Source: Salvelinus alpinus
Lineage: Eukaryota > Chordata > Actinopteri > Salmoniformes > Salmonidae
Length of the DNA: 64,000 bases
Assembly (NCBI RefSeq): GCF_045679555.1
Contig: NC_092093.1
Location: forward strand, 64,507,575 to 64,571,574
Direction of reading: 5' to 3'
Part shown: piece by piece, positions 11,401 through 28,919 of the stretch
Layout: each line of letters begins with the position of its first letter
Position numbering within the stretch: position 1 is the stretch's first letter
The notes under the pieces: model-generated
Database searches by the model: none
What the model saw: the letters and a program-made list of their open reading frames with translations, nothing else
What the model was told of the DNA's origin: nothing
Position numbers and translations under genes: made by a program

Positions 11401-14400
11401 GTTATGAAAATATTTACTAAATAAAGTAAAGTAAAAAATAACACTAACAAGGCTATATACAGGGAGTACGGGTACAGAGTCAATGTGCGGGGGTACATGT
11501 TACTTGAGGTAATTTGTAAAAACGGGGGGGGGGGGGGTAGAAAGTAAATAGTAAATAGTAAATAGTCCGGGTGGCCATTTGATTAATTGTTCAGCCGTCT
11601 TATGGCTTGGGGGGTAGAAACTGTTAAGGAGCCTTTTGGTCCTAGACTTGGTGCACCGGTACCACTTGCCGTGCGGTAGCAGAGTGTGAGAGGAAAATTA
11701 ACATGTTTACCTGCTTTGTTTAATATTAATAGTTAACAATTATATATACTTAACAAATGTAAGACATTTCTGTTCTACTAATTCTGTGTTTTCATCAGGG
11801 TGCATACTCCAGCTCCCTGCAGCTAGTCTAGACGTGTGGTCAAGGACATGGGTTTTACTCAAGATAGGGGTATCTGGAACTGACAATTGATTTAATGGGT
11901 TGGTGATAAAACCTACAGCATGCATTTCATAGAATGAGTTGGTGTTGGATAATGACGAGAGGAACCAAGCTCTGGTTTCTATACAATAAGAACAGTCTTC
12001 ACAACAAATGCTATCTGGCTGGGGGATCCTCCTTTCTCATATATCAAGTCTCACCTTTTGAACCATTCCATACATCTGATGTTTGTCATGTAGACTAAGA
12101 GGGTGCATTTCTGCTATAGAATATATTTGTATTCTTTCTATGTCAGAGCTGCTTGGCACAACAATCAAGAGTGTTGGGTCGACCCGCCTCACCGGCTGCC
12201 TAATTAATACATTTTGAATAAAGTAATATCCCGATTGGTGATTGACCTTGTCTTTCCTCATTATTGATTAAAATTTCAACGACAAGAGAAAACAGTCTAT
12301 GACTTGGGTGACTGGAGTCTTTGACAATTTTTTGGGTCTTCCTCTGACACCGCCTACTATATAGGTCCTGGATGGTATCAAGGCAACAGACCAAAGACTG
12401 AACACCCACTCTCCTCATTAGCAAAGAGAAAGAGCAGGCAGGTCAGCGCAAGGGAGTGAGAGGAGGGGCCGGCAGAACCGTGCGCATAGTAGCCTAGTGG
12501 TTAGAGCGTTGGACTAGTGACCGAAAGGTTGCAAGATCTAATCCCCAAGCTGACAAGGTAAAAATCTGTCGTTCTGCCACTGAACAAGGCAGTTAACCCA
12601 CTGTTCCAGGCCTATAACACAGAAAATTATATTTTTTGTGATAACTGCACTGCGATTTTAATTATGTAGGGGGACAAAAAAATTCTGTTTGGGATTTTTC
12701 TTAACATTAAGGATCCAACTTTGTTTAAACGTAAATCCCAACTTTGTTTAAACACTCCTAGCCTCATGGACATTATATGAATAGACAAGGTGTGTGTGGA
12801 TGAGAATGACAATTGATGTCATATTAACATATCAGAGGTGGAGTCTTACCAATGAGCAGGAGGGCAGCGTCCATAACAGCTGCTCCGTTCAACATAGTGG
12901 CCATCAGAATGTCGTGACCAGGACAGTCCACGAAGGACACATGTCTGACCAGTTTGAAGTTGCCCTTGGTTCCAGGGATGTCTGTAGGGAACTCATCAGG
13001 AGTACTGGAGCCACACGACCTGTAGCACTCTGGCCTGGGACAGCTGGGGTCATCCAGCTTATACACCTAGAGCAGGGAGGGGAGGGCAGGTCAGTAGGGG
13101 AACATCACCTGTGCTACTGGTACTGTGCCATTTCCATTATTTCACATGTATTCTGCCCATGTCACAGCCCTTCCTCATGTGTGATCCTATTTCTGTTAGG
13201 GTCAATGGCCACTGTTGCTTACCTTGGCGTTAGCGTAACCTAGCTTGATGGTGATGTTCCTCTCCAGCTCGTTCTTGAAGCGGACAGTGTGAACCCCTGA
13301 GATGGCCTTGACCACTGTCGACTTCCCGTGGGCCACATGACCAATGGTGCCTACAGGGCAGGGAGGACAGAGAGTGTTACTGGAGGTACTATGTGGAGGA
13401 TGCAGTGGGGGAGGCAGTGTAGGAGGGTATTAGGGGTCAATGCTCACACGTAGGGCTACACTATTGATCAAATTCACAGAAATCGCAATACTGACATGTG
13501 CAATACAATACCCATATCGCAAGAGATCCATATGGCATGTAATATTTTGAAACTTATCTCAGCACTATGTAATGTCCGTTTTTATAGTTTACTCCTTTGT
13601 TTTTTTCTCCTCCAGGCTGCTTCCCACACACAAGCCCATGTTACTCAAGCTGCGCAGTTCCTCCTCCTCGCTGTTGGATTCACCCTATGTTTGCATGCTG
13701 TTCTATTTAGGTCAAATGCATCAACCGATTGTTCCAAACCAGAACATTCTATTTCTATGATTCCAACAGTTCACCCAAGTGTTTTGATTTATATTGCAAG
13801 TGCAATCGCAATATTTGGTATATATATATATATATCAGTAGCGTGCCGTGGGCCTGGCGCCTGGGCCTTCAGTGAGGTCCTACACAGTCCCACCCGAATT
13901 AATCCACCTGTTATTACCATCATTTAGATGCCATGGCTCTAGACACTATACATTTAGACAGAAACGCAGTATAACCAGGCGTTGCGTCACCTTGAAATTG
14001 ACATTTTTTTCAGAGAATTGCAGGGGAAGAGTACAATACAGTACAGTTAAACTAATAGGCAAGAACATAGTCGAGTGCAACAGAGTTATATTAATATTCT
14101 TCTTCTATCCATTTCTGGTCCACAAACTTTGAGCTTTAAGTCCCCCAAAAAATAAATACAGTGTGTTCACTAAACAGCGCATTGTCGCACCCAAAGCAGT
14201 TTCACCGTGATGATAAAGACACATAACTATTCACTGAAAATAAAAGAAAACAAATAATTTGCAACATAGGCTATTTGCCATTTTATTTTGTTAATATATA
14301 GGCTATTTAATATTAACGAAATAAAATGCGAAACATACATACACATTTAATAAAAAATAACATGCATTGTATGCCTACTCACCAAAGACTGATTATTAGA

Positions 14401-16885
14401 CAGTTGCGTGCGCTTAGGGGATCGTGAGAAAAATGCTGGAAGGCCATTGAGGTTGGCAAAGAAGACCTTGCATTCTTTAAGCTTTGAGGCTCCTTGAGTC
14501 AGTACTAAATTTAGTCGATGTGCATAGCAGTGAATGAATAAGGCCATCGGTGCCCTCTCCTTAACTTTAGCCTGCACCCCATTGAGTCCAGATGCCATGA
14601 CTGCTGCGCCATCAAAACACTGTGCCACAACTTTATCCAGACTACATTCATTTTCCTCCAAGAAACGGAAAATAAGAGCGGCAATGTCATCAGCTCGCTT
14701 GCCGCTTGTCACATCTTCAAACCGGATAAATCGCTCCTTGACTCCCGTGTCCGTCACATAACGCAGGACGAGTGAGAGCTGTAGCTCCACTCTGGTGTCC
14801 CCAAACGTTTTCAAAAGCACCATTGCTTGTAAGGAGCCTGTGAGCCATTGACAGCGCTCATAGTTGAAACTTTGAAAGTGGCGAACGAACGAACCCCTTT
14901 CCCGCCTGTGACAGGCTTTGTGGCGTCGGGCGACCTCTTCTTACAATGTCTAACTTTTCTTGAAAAGTTCGTCTTGAGAATGGCGTTATAATTATATCCT
15001 CGACCAAATCGATATCTTCTCCTCCTTCCGCCATTGTGGGTTCAAAAAACAGTAGAACGCGAATTAATTCGTTTATCAAATTTAGTTTCCTAGATCTGCA
15101 TAGACCTGCCCATAGGACCTGCCTCTCAATATTGGTAATCCAATCAAAAGACGTGGACGCCCTACGCCTGCTAGCTGGCTCCTGTGTAACACTGGAGCCA
15201 GCCAGCAGGCGTACAATAGCCAACTCTAAAGCTGATTGGTTGACACAAAATTTTAATTTCCATTCACTTTAAGCTACAAGCGCCCGCACTGTTGATTCTG
15301 AAGGCCTGAGGGCAGATTTTAGACCCCTGGCAACACATGATGGCTGAATATGATTGGATAAAAGATCTAACGTAAAGACCAGCCCTCCAAATCTCAACCT
15401 GGGGCTGGAAGCAGTGCAACCAAGAGGAAAGCTATGAAATGAAGAGTATAACTCTTACTCTGGGGAATAATTTAATACATATTTGTGGGAAAATATATTT
15501 AAAAAAAAAATTATATTCTGATGATGTTTAGGCCAGCAGAGAAGGCCTTGCAGGCCCTGACGGCCCACCACTGATATATATATATATATTTTTTTTAAGC
15601 AATTACATTTTGTTCCTCTATGCTGCAGCCCCACAGCATAACATTGCCAATAATATGTCTGAATCCTTATTTCCACAAAGGCAAATGTCAACATACAATC
15701 AGACAGGCTAGAATCAGATCAAGTGAGGGGTGTGTCATCTATGGCTGATTTCCCCAGGTCTCAAGTTAGACACCACTACTGTAGGGGACTGGTTCTGGTT
15801 CACTCACCAATGTTGATGGTGGCCTGTCTGCTGATGATCTCTTGAGAGAGGGGAGTCAGGGTGGACACATCCTGTTGAGAGAACACACACAGGTCATTGA
15901 AGTATGCAAAGTGTAGCACATGGGGATGTGAAACTTACTCCTCAACCTTGTCTCGCCACTTGAACCGCCAAATTGTAGCTTTTAAGTGGCGCTGACTGGT
16001 AAGACGCTTCAGGAAGGCTGTCACGTGTGCTAGCAAGGCAGAGGTCCTGGGTTCAAGTCTGGTGGAATCAGGAGTGGTATTCGCTAAGCAAGCAGCGTGA
16101 CTTTCGTTATAAAAGTATGGTATTTAATCTAGAGTGGGCTAATAACATTATGAGAGAGCTAGCCATGAGAAATAAAGAATGGATGATTTATTGTGTGAGT
16201 ACATTGTGAAGCAGACAGTGGAAGTGTAATCTATTCTGCATAGGTAAACGGGACCTGTGGAGAGGCTGGAAGTTTACGTGATGTGACCATCAGGTGCTGA
16301 TGATACCATGGTAAAATATCCCCATCAATAATATCGACTAATTGAACAGCTAAATTACAGCGTATCTTAATAATATATTTTTTAAGTGTTGAGTATAGGT
16401 AATTCACACAAAGGAATGGGCTGTTGTTCAGTTGTGCTGCGACATTTCCTGTCCATTCAGGGAAGATGTGCACTGAACAGCTGTTTACTTTTAATTTCAG
16501 TGACAACTGCACATACACACCTGAATGCAAACACGACTGACTTGGAGGAACAAATGTACTTGCAGGTCTAGAACGTTACTATATATAAAAGAGAAAACTG
16601 CCTTTACTCATTGGGCAGGGCTGAATATGGACAATCCCCACGTTGCTACGACAGCCAAGCTAATGTTAGCTAGCTAGTTACTGTTAGCATGTGCCGGTAG
16701 AACAGTCCCTTTCCCAGAGCCCGCAACAACATCATTATTCATATTTTGTTCGGTGACTTTTAAAGAACCTAACCATCACTATCCATATCATCAATGTTGA
16801 AAAGATCAACACTCACCAGATCATTTAGATCTTGTTTGGAAAGATGAGGCTGACCCAGCGTTATTCCAGACTCGTCACCCGCCAT
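8475..16885 (-). CDS. EIF2S3: Eukaryotic translation initiation factor 2 subunit gamma (eIF2-gamma)
   Basis: Eleven exons join in phase: 16817..16885, 15808..15871, 13223..13350, 12850..13066, 10137..10295, 9858..9992, 9676..9770, 9300..9444, 9028..9197, 8647..8819 and 8475..8538. They give 1,419 nt, or 472 residues plus TGA, the family's usual length. The protein is the GTP-binding core of eIF2, which delivers Met-tRNAi to the 40S subunit. Visible motifs are G1 GHVAHGKST (exon 3), a Cys pair region [12 protein letters not shown] (exon 4), G3 DCPGH (exon 4), G4 NKID (exon 5), G5 SAQ (exon 6) and the C-terminal end TPTVDDD. The start is the ATG opening [16 protein letters not shown], matching eIF2-gamma N-termini. 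All catalytic motifs are intact, so the gene looks functional. Introns 3 and 4 are enlarged by transposons. It reads away from KLHL15. Confidence 0.97.
10346..10400 (-). repeat. 3' terminal scrap of a LINE (family B), EIF2S3 intron 4
   Basis: The run TATCAAATAAAAGTTTATTG followed by GTCACATAAAC matches the 3' end of the LINE at 48241-51540. Only about 50 bp is kept. Confidence 0.6.
10427..10576. mobile_element. Short Tc1-derived MITE, EIF2S3 intron 4
   Basis: It is about 150 bp, beginning TACCGGTCAAAAGTCTTAGA and ending TTTTGACTGGTACTGTA. The ends are imperfect inverted repeats flanked by TA, with no coding capacity. It appears to be a deletion derivative of a Tc1 family. Confidence 0.6.
11285..12395 (-). 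repeat. 3' UTR fragment of LINE family B, interrupted by a solo LTR
   Basis: Bases 11285-11684 and 12285-12395 together match the 3' UTR of the LINE at 48241-51540, including a G-run at about 11524-11537 and TTTGACAATTTTTTGGGTCT. The two parts are separated by the LTR at 11685-12284. It lies in EIF2S3 intron 4 in the same sense as the gene. Confidence 0.8.
11685..12284. mobile_element. Solo LTR of an LTR retroelement
   Basis: A 600-bp unit starting TGTGAGAGG and ending ACGACA is flanked on both sides by AGAG, and removing it leaves the host LINE 3' UTR continuous. TG...CA ends plus a 4-bp target duplication fit an LTR retrotransposon or endogenous retrovirus relic. No internal region remains, so the family cannot be named. 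It is younger than the LINE copy it sits in. Confidence 0.65.
12485..12612 (+). repeat. HpaI-type SINE head, 3' truncated
   Basis: The tRNA-derived head has a box A-like TAGTGGTTAGAGCGTTGG and a box B-like GGTTGCAAGATCTAATCC, followed by CTGTCGTTCTGCC and GGCAGTTAACCCACTGTTCC. The tail is lost. It lies in EIF2S3 intron 4. Confidence 0.85.
13836..15573 (-). mobile_element. Internally deleted hAT element with transposase pieces
   Basis: The ends are imperfect inverted repeats (CAGTAGCGTGCCGTGGGCC on the left; the right end reversed reads CAGTGGTGGGCCGTC). The flanks are ATATATAT on both sides, but inside a TA run, so the 8-bp duplication is not conclusive. The minus strand encodes an N-terminal TTF/ZMYM-like start ([14 protein letters not shown] near 15032) and a DUF4371-like middle ([27 protein letters not shown], about 14440-14823). 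The rest of the transposase is absent, so the copy could only move by help from another. It fills most of EIF2S3 intron 3. Confidence 0.75.
15960..16080 (+). repeat. Possible tRNA-related SINE remnant
   Basis: It contains CTGGTAAGACGCTTCAGG and a box B-like GGTCCTGGGTTCAAGTCTGG at about the tRNA spacing. No cloverleaf can be drawn with confidence, so this is not called a tRNA gene. It lies in EIF2S3 intron 1. Confidence 0.4.
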
Positions 16886-17701
16886 CTTAAACGTAAAAGG
16901 AATTTGAGTATGTTGCGGCGATTGCCTAAAGAATTTAGTACACCAAATTCTACTCAGCAAGTTGTGTCTCCTGTAATATCACCAGTCAGATATGACAGTT
17001 GTCAGAAATGAGATGTTTCATCGTGTGCTATCGTGAACTGTATAAGATAAATGTATTATATATTTGGTGAACGACTCAAAAAAGGGTCCTTTCGTTAGGG
17101 ATGATGCAATATTCTAATTCACGAGCAATTCAAAGCCCTTCTTTACACAATATTCACTGGTGCTGTTGACAGCTACTGTAAAGTAACTGCATATAATTCA
17201 TATCGTTTCATTGATGTGCTTTTGTTTGATTTATTCATCATAAAAGAAGTGAGAAAGAACTTCAGATACATGCGTTGGGTCCGTCCTTTATTGATGACGT
17301 CACTCATTATTTGTCCATTTGTAGTTTTTCCAGACATTTTTATTGTCAAGTGCCCGCTCTATGTTAAATGATACATTATCGCTCTCATTTTCTCAATAGT
17401 ATCTCATTCTCCATAACCCGTCAATCCTTCACCAGCACAGTCCCTCCACCATTAATAAGGGATCATAGCTTTCACCTGGATTCGCTTGGTCAGTCTATGT
17501 CATGGAAAGACCAGGTGCTCATAATGTTTTCTACACTCACTGTATGTGATCGTATAGAAATGTAAGTAAGGTTTGAAATGATTATGTTTTAGTCAAATAT
17601 TATATATGTTTGGGCTTCTTGCTGTCAATTTGTAGTCTACAAATTATTTAGAATTATTTTCTGCACCTTGACCATCCGCTCAAGAAAAATCTGCCCATGG
17701 C
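16886..17701. promoter_or_regulatory. EIF2S3 upstream region
   Basis: Sequence 5' of the eIF2-gamma start. It must hold the 5' UTR and promoter, but I see no TATA box at a convincing place. No coding exon is supported. Confidence 0.4.
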
Positions 17702-18299
17702 CAGTGGCGTAATGTACTTAAGTAAAAACACTTTAAAGTACTACTTAAGTAGTTTTTTTGGTGTATCTGTACTTTACTTTACCATATATATTTTTGACAA
17801 CTTTTACTTCACTACATTCCTAAAGAAAATTATGTACTTTTTACTCCATCAATTTTCCCTGACACCCAAAAGTACTCATTACATTTTGAATGCTTAGCAG
17901 GAAAGGAACATGGTCCAATTCACACAGTTATCAATTGAACATCCCTGCTCACCTCTACTGCCTCTGATCTGGCGGACTCACCAAACACAAATACTTTATA
18001 TGTGAATAATGTCTGAGTGTTGGAGTGTGCCTCTGGCTATCCGTAAAAAAGAAAATATATGAAAATTGTGCTGTCTGGTTTGCTTAATATAAAATTATTT
18101 ATACTTTTACTTTTGATACTTAAGTATATTTGAGCAATTACATTTACTTTTGATACTTAAGTATATTTAAAATCAAATACTTTGACTTTTACTCAAGTAG
18201 TATTTTACTGGGTTACTTTGACTTTTACTTGAGTCATTTTCTATTAAGGTATCTTTTCTTTTCCTCAAGTATGACAATTGGGTACTTTTTCCACCACTG
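17702..18299. mobile_element. hAT-type MITE (copy 1), TIR CAGTGG
   Basis: It opens CAGTGGCGTAATGTACTTAA and ends GTACTTTTTCCACCACTG, so both ends read CAGTGGYG inward. Flanks CCCATGGC and CCCACAGC agree at 6 of 8 bases, consistent with a worn 8-bp target duplication. It is rich in tracts such as CTTTTACTTTTGATACTTAA and non-coding. A shorter relative is in SAT1 intron 3. Confidence 0.8.
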
Positions 18300-18861
18300 C
18301 CCACAGCTGAATCTACAGTAGCTAATGATCTCTGGTCCATGGTGACACATTGTCTGTTTGTGAGGTAGGATTTGAACTAGCCAATGGCCAGGCCAGTGAG
18401 ACCAATGAGCTGCTCCAGTCTTTCCAGTGGGATGTTGTGGTTCACAATGTGAAAGTCTGCACTGAGGTCCAGGATGATCAGGATGCCTATATACCCTGAA
18501 TCAGCATAACGATAACCTTATGCATAACCAGGCCAAAACAGTAAGCTACAGCGCTGCTCAGTAGTGTAAAGAGTTTTAAATGTTGTGCTCCACCTGAAAA
18601 ATGATTTGGGGTATAGACTCATTAACACTGCCCCAATGTAGAACTAACATGGATACGATGCAGAGATTCAGACAAGGCTTTAATGTTAATACCGGTAAGG
18701 AGGATGAGGGCGGGACATCAAAAGTGTGTGAGCAGGGTTGCTGAAACAGCCCGCTCTGGCTGTTCCACCAAAAATCATTCCATCATTCTGTTTAACTGCT
18801 GAGAAAAAAAAGAGAGTGAGGGAGAGATAGAGAGGAGAGTTGATTACAAGGTCAATATATT

Positions 18862-18930
18862 TATTTTATTTTTTATTTCACCTTTATTCAACCAGGTAGG
18901 CTAGTTGAGAACAAGTTCTCATTAATAATA
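18862..18930 (-). repeat. SINE tail remnant
   Basis: The run CACCTTTATTCAACCAGGTA followed by GTTGAGAACAAGTTCTC is the reverse of a salmonid SINE tail variant. The head is not present. Confidence 0.6.
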
Positions 18931-19079
18931 TGAAGAGAGAGGCCTCAATTATTCTGCACCACTGCAGCTCTTTAATCGCAGGTTGACCCTAGTACACCTG
19001 CCTGATGATTTTGATTGACAGGTTCACTTGCACTGCACAACGACGCCACTAAAGTTCTGTTCTAACAGGCTATACCTAG

Positions 19080-20773
19080 GAAATGACGTCAGTGCGGGGA
19101 ATATGGCGTCTGCAATGGATATGGAATCTACGGACAAACAGTATATTGATATCAAGTTAAAATAAAGACTAATTAAAGCCGCGGTGGAATTGTAAATGGA
19201 CGATAAGGAATCTTCGGCCATGTTTTTTTATTGTCCTTTTTCTTGATCTCGGATATAAACCCGCAACACATGTCAGAAGAAGCCAGGTCTGCCTGGTCAA
19301 AGAGGGGTTGTGGGGACTCGCAGCGCCGAGGTGAGAGACACTAGCCTGCTAAGCTAGCTAGCGATAAATAATTCCACGGGATGTCGTGAGCTACAAGTCA
19401 ATTCAAGCTTGCAATAAATTGTGTATTGCCGTTAGCAAGTTGGCTAGCTACATTGGCTATCATTTTGACTGTCCTGTCATGTCCTTGCGCGAAAAATAAG
19501 CAATCTGTGATTTTCCCGGCTGCGCGAGCTCACTGGTTAGCTACGTTGTAACGTCAGTTTGCTAGCCAACACGATTACGTCAAAGATTAGCCTACACGGT
19601 GAATCTAATGTTTTTGAGTCAGTTAACGTTAAATGCACTAGCTATATTATCAATTATCATTTCATTCATAGGGGGGAAATTAATTTCTAGCTTTGTAGAA
19701 TGTTTTTCTCTGTCTCTAGATCAGGGCAAACATAAACAGAGGAAATGTGAGCGTCCCCTCAGCCTGCTGTCAGCTAAGCTCGAGACTGGCCTCGAGGCCC
19801 CCAAAAGGTACAATCTCCATGACAACCATAACAACCATCCATTCCTACTTCTACCTGTAGCCTACATCCTCCATCCATCCCTCCTTTCTTCCTTAATACG
19901 GCCACCAGCTATTGATCTGACAAAGCAGGAGAGAATGGAAGGAATGGTGCAATTTTGAGTATTGGAATGGGGATCCAAGGCAGCCTGTTCTTGGAGCCTC
20001 AGTATGTGTTCTCCTCAATCAGGGAAAGTTCTGTAAACATATCTGGTTTAACTTACTCAGTAGCTTTAGGTCTAGCCTACGGTTTGGTTTGAATAACCTT
20101 TTTTTTCTTGATACATAATTTTTTTTTCAACATACAGTTTCGATGTACAATAAAATGTTGGGTTTGTCGTCCAGGTGATTCAGAGAAGGGCGTTGTTAGT
20201 TTCTCCCAGGACACAAGGGCCACTGTCCTCTGATTGGCTCGGAATAACCCCTCTGACATGCCCGTGGCCAATCAGAGGTGAGTGTGCATTGTGTGTGTGT
20301 GTGTGTGGGTGTGAGAGAATGAATGCATGCATTTGTATCTGATTGTCTGTGGGTGGGTTTGCTGCTAGTGTGTGAGTGCATAATTGTCAGCTGGTGTGTT
20401 TGGGTGTACGCACGCAGCACACGTTTCTGTGTGGGTATGTATTTTAGTGTGGGTGTGTATTTCGGTGTCTGTCTGTATGAGCGCTGAGGTTTGAATGTTC
20501 TTGACGTCATTCTAGAGCCTTCCACTGAGACAGACTTTTACACACATGTGTTAGAAAAAACACAGCCATGTGTTAGAAAGAGAAATACAGCATTGTGTTT
20601 TAACTGTAGTGTGATGCATCCCTTTTGAGTGACAGTTTTTCTACTCTTTTATTGGTCTGTGGTTGAACAGTAAAGCATCACTACCGTCATATTACTAGTG
20701 TGTTATTAATCCCCTCTCCTTACTTCAGGTGTGTGTGAGCTATTAACCTCCTCTCTCCTCCTCCAGGTGTGTG
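19080..20773 (+). promoter_or_regulatory. KLHL15: Probable KLHL15 promoter and 5' UTR exons
   Basis: Upstream of the coding start there are plausible non-coding exons ending in good donors: near 19330 (CAGCGCCGAG/GTGAGAG), 19720-19808 (after a TCTAG acceptor, ending CCCAAAAG/GTACAA) and about 20176-20279 (ending AATCAGAG/GTGAGTG). The last non-coding stretch joins the coding exon at the acceptor CTCCTCCAG at 20766. Which of these are used cannot be told from the sequence. Confidence 0.4.
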
Positions 20774-24825
<4,052 letters not shown>

Positions 24826-25405
24826 GGTCTGGTTCAGTTCAGACATGCTCCTTTTTAAGGTTTGGGAATGTCCCCCTTTTTAAGACAGACTCCTCCCACA
24901 GGCTCCAGACGGCAGATGTGGGTCGGGCGGTGGAGGATAGGTGTTTACAGGTGTGACACTAACGCTCTAATTACACAGAAGCTTTTCAACTAGAGACACA
25001 GAATGGACTAAGCAGTCTCAAAATCCCGATCCTAGGCAACACCATGACTATGGTCTGGTTTTAATGATGGACGCTTTTGGCATAGTGGAACTACGTCACT
25101 ACCTACGCCGATAAGGGAAAATAAATATTTTGGGGATTAGCCCAGCAAATCGCGAGGCAGACATGCCAGAACATCGAGATTCAAATCCAAAGTTTGCAGG
25201 CAAAACCTTTGCAGTGGTTTTATTTATTTAAGTGTAAATCCATTTGAATTCAATCACTTCTTGACAGCATCCCTTTTGATTTGAACGAAACCTTCATATA
25301 CATTTTTACATATTTTATAAGTGTTCAGAAAGTGACTTTGTGGACCTGAATTTCAAAACATTCAAGAGATAAATGTACTCAAAGTTAACCCATTTTGCAT
25401 ATGTA
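24826..25405 (+). other. KLHL15 3' UTR and flank
   Basis: Non-coding sequence after the KLHL15 stop. AATAAA at 25120-25125 is the best nearby polyadenylation signal, giving a 3' UTR of about 310 nt if used. Confidence 0.5.
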
Positions 25406-27035
<1,630 letters not shown>

Positions 27036-27924
27036 TACCTCACCATACCATGAGACATCCATATCTTCTTCATCACTGGAAAAGATAACTGTTGAGATGT
27101 ATATAATTTAAAGGCTTACAAACAGGGCTGTCAAGCTATTTTATAATTTCTGGGGGGGGAATAACTTTTCTAACTTAACATAAATGATCTAAAAACACGT
27201 AAACTCATAGTCATATGTTTTAGCTTCGACCCTATTTTACATCCTCTAAAGCGTTTGTATTGTGACCGCTATCTGTTGAGAACATGCTCTTAAATACAGA
27301 TTGAGTGTCATGTTTGGGCTGATAAAAGTACTAAAATGAGGATAAAATTGAAATATCAACTTGAATGGTACCACAAAGATGTCCACACATGTTGATTTGA
27401 ATGGGAATATCTGTAAGTTATACTGTCTATTCTCCATAGAAAACCTGTTTAAATCATAGAAATAAGGATAATAAAATAGATTTGACCATTTTAAGTTGAC
27501 ATTCGATGGTGGGTAGACGGGCAAGTAATTTAGAAGTAAAAATGTTGTTTCAATTTCAATGGTGTACCAGCTAAATTGCAGTGGTCTGTAGGGATAGGTC
27601 CATTCTATGATTGAAATGACACCCACCCTGTATTTAAGAGCATGTTGTTTATCAACCGATGGTGGGCACAACACAAAAACCTCATGTGAAATAGGGCCTA
27701 AGCTACAACATATGCGAATATAAAAACAATAGTAATTTATGTTTATTTTTTTTAAAGAAATAATTGATTTTTTGATTTTTTTGAAATAATAAAATAGTTT
27801 GACATCACTGTAGGTAAGCTTTTAAATGATATCAAACTCAACTGTTTCTCTTTTCCAGTGAAGAAGACATGGATGTCTCATGGTATGGTGGAGTATGCAC
27901 AATGGGTCAATTTCCAGCACCTTT

Positions 27925-28110
27925 TAAAGTCAAATCTCATTTTATTGGTCACATACACATTATTTAGCAGATGTTATTGGTCACATACACATTATTTAGC
28001 AGATGTTATTGGTCACATACACATTATTTAGCAGATGTTATTGGTCACATACACATTATTTAGCAGATGTTATTGTGGGAGTAGCGAAATGCTTTATCTG
28101 CTGAATGTTC
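27925..28110 (-). repeat. LINE family B 3' end with a fourfold 32-bp duplication
   Basis: The 3' terminus (CAAATCTCATTTTATTGGTC) is followed by the unit GGTCACATACACATTATTTA plus GCAGATGTTATT, repeated at 27947, 27979, 28011 and 28043 (32-bp spacing). Confidence 0.85.
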
Positions 28111-28919
28111 TGCCATTCAGGTCCAAAAGGTCACTTCCTGACCACTTCTTCCATGGGCAAACATGTATGGAACGTTTTGTATAAATCGAAAGGGATGCTG
28201 TCAAAAAGTGGTTCAATTCAAATGTTTTTATCGTTAAGGTAGTTCATGCAAACTAGCCACTTGCGAAAGGCACTCCTTAAAAATTGCTTCCATAATTTCC
28301 ATTTTGCTAGCTACTATTTCGTTTTTTTTTTAAACAGATAAAGTAGTGATGTTGACAGTGACATAGTTCCTCTTTGCCAAAATAGTCCTTAATTGAAACT
28401 AGACCCTAGTCACTGTTGTACGAGACTAAACATGCCATAGTAATCTGTCCTACTCACGGGCAGAAAAGGTAGACTCGCTTGTGATCAGTGGTGGTGGGTA
28501 ACTCAAGCTGATCATTTTCAAAATTAGCTTTCTCAGAAGAAATTGAAAAATATTGAGAATGTTTTTCATGATTTACCTGGTTTATTTTGGACTGAGATCA
28601 GTTTCATATTGTTGTAATTATTATGATTCAGTTTCAGCCTACAGTCTTCTGAACCCTCTGTCTGTCTCCACCATGTGATGTCATGCAGTTTCTTTGTAAC
28701 CCCCTCTCTGAGTCTGGGGATCTGGAGCGTGTGTGTGTGGATAAATGAATGAGCAGAATGAGGAAAAAAAGTATGCACACATCATACTAGTGGGCATGTG
28801 AGAAAGTTCATTTTTAGTGACGAAGAGGATGATCATGGTGATGATTTAGTGCTCTCATGACTACATTGCAATAACACTGTTGATGTGCTGACTGAGAGAA
28901 CCATGTCAGAGGTCAGGAA

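Noticed and set aside
12485-12560. tRNA gene
   Set aside because: Box A- and B-like motifs belong to the tRNA-derived head of a SINE; the same head occurs at 54131 and 62155 with SINE tails.
15165-15225. Short inverted repeat (GCTGGCTCC and GGAGCCAGC) as a terminator or separate MITE
   Set aside because: It lies inside the hAT element and is too short to call on its own.
19024-19221. 65-codon minus-strand frame opposite the KLHL15 promoter as a divergent gene
   Set aside because: No family resemblance and no splice support; length is within chance.
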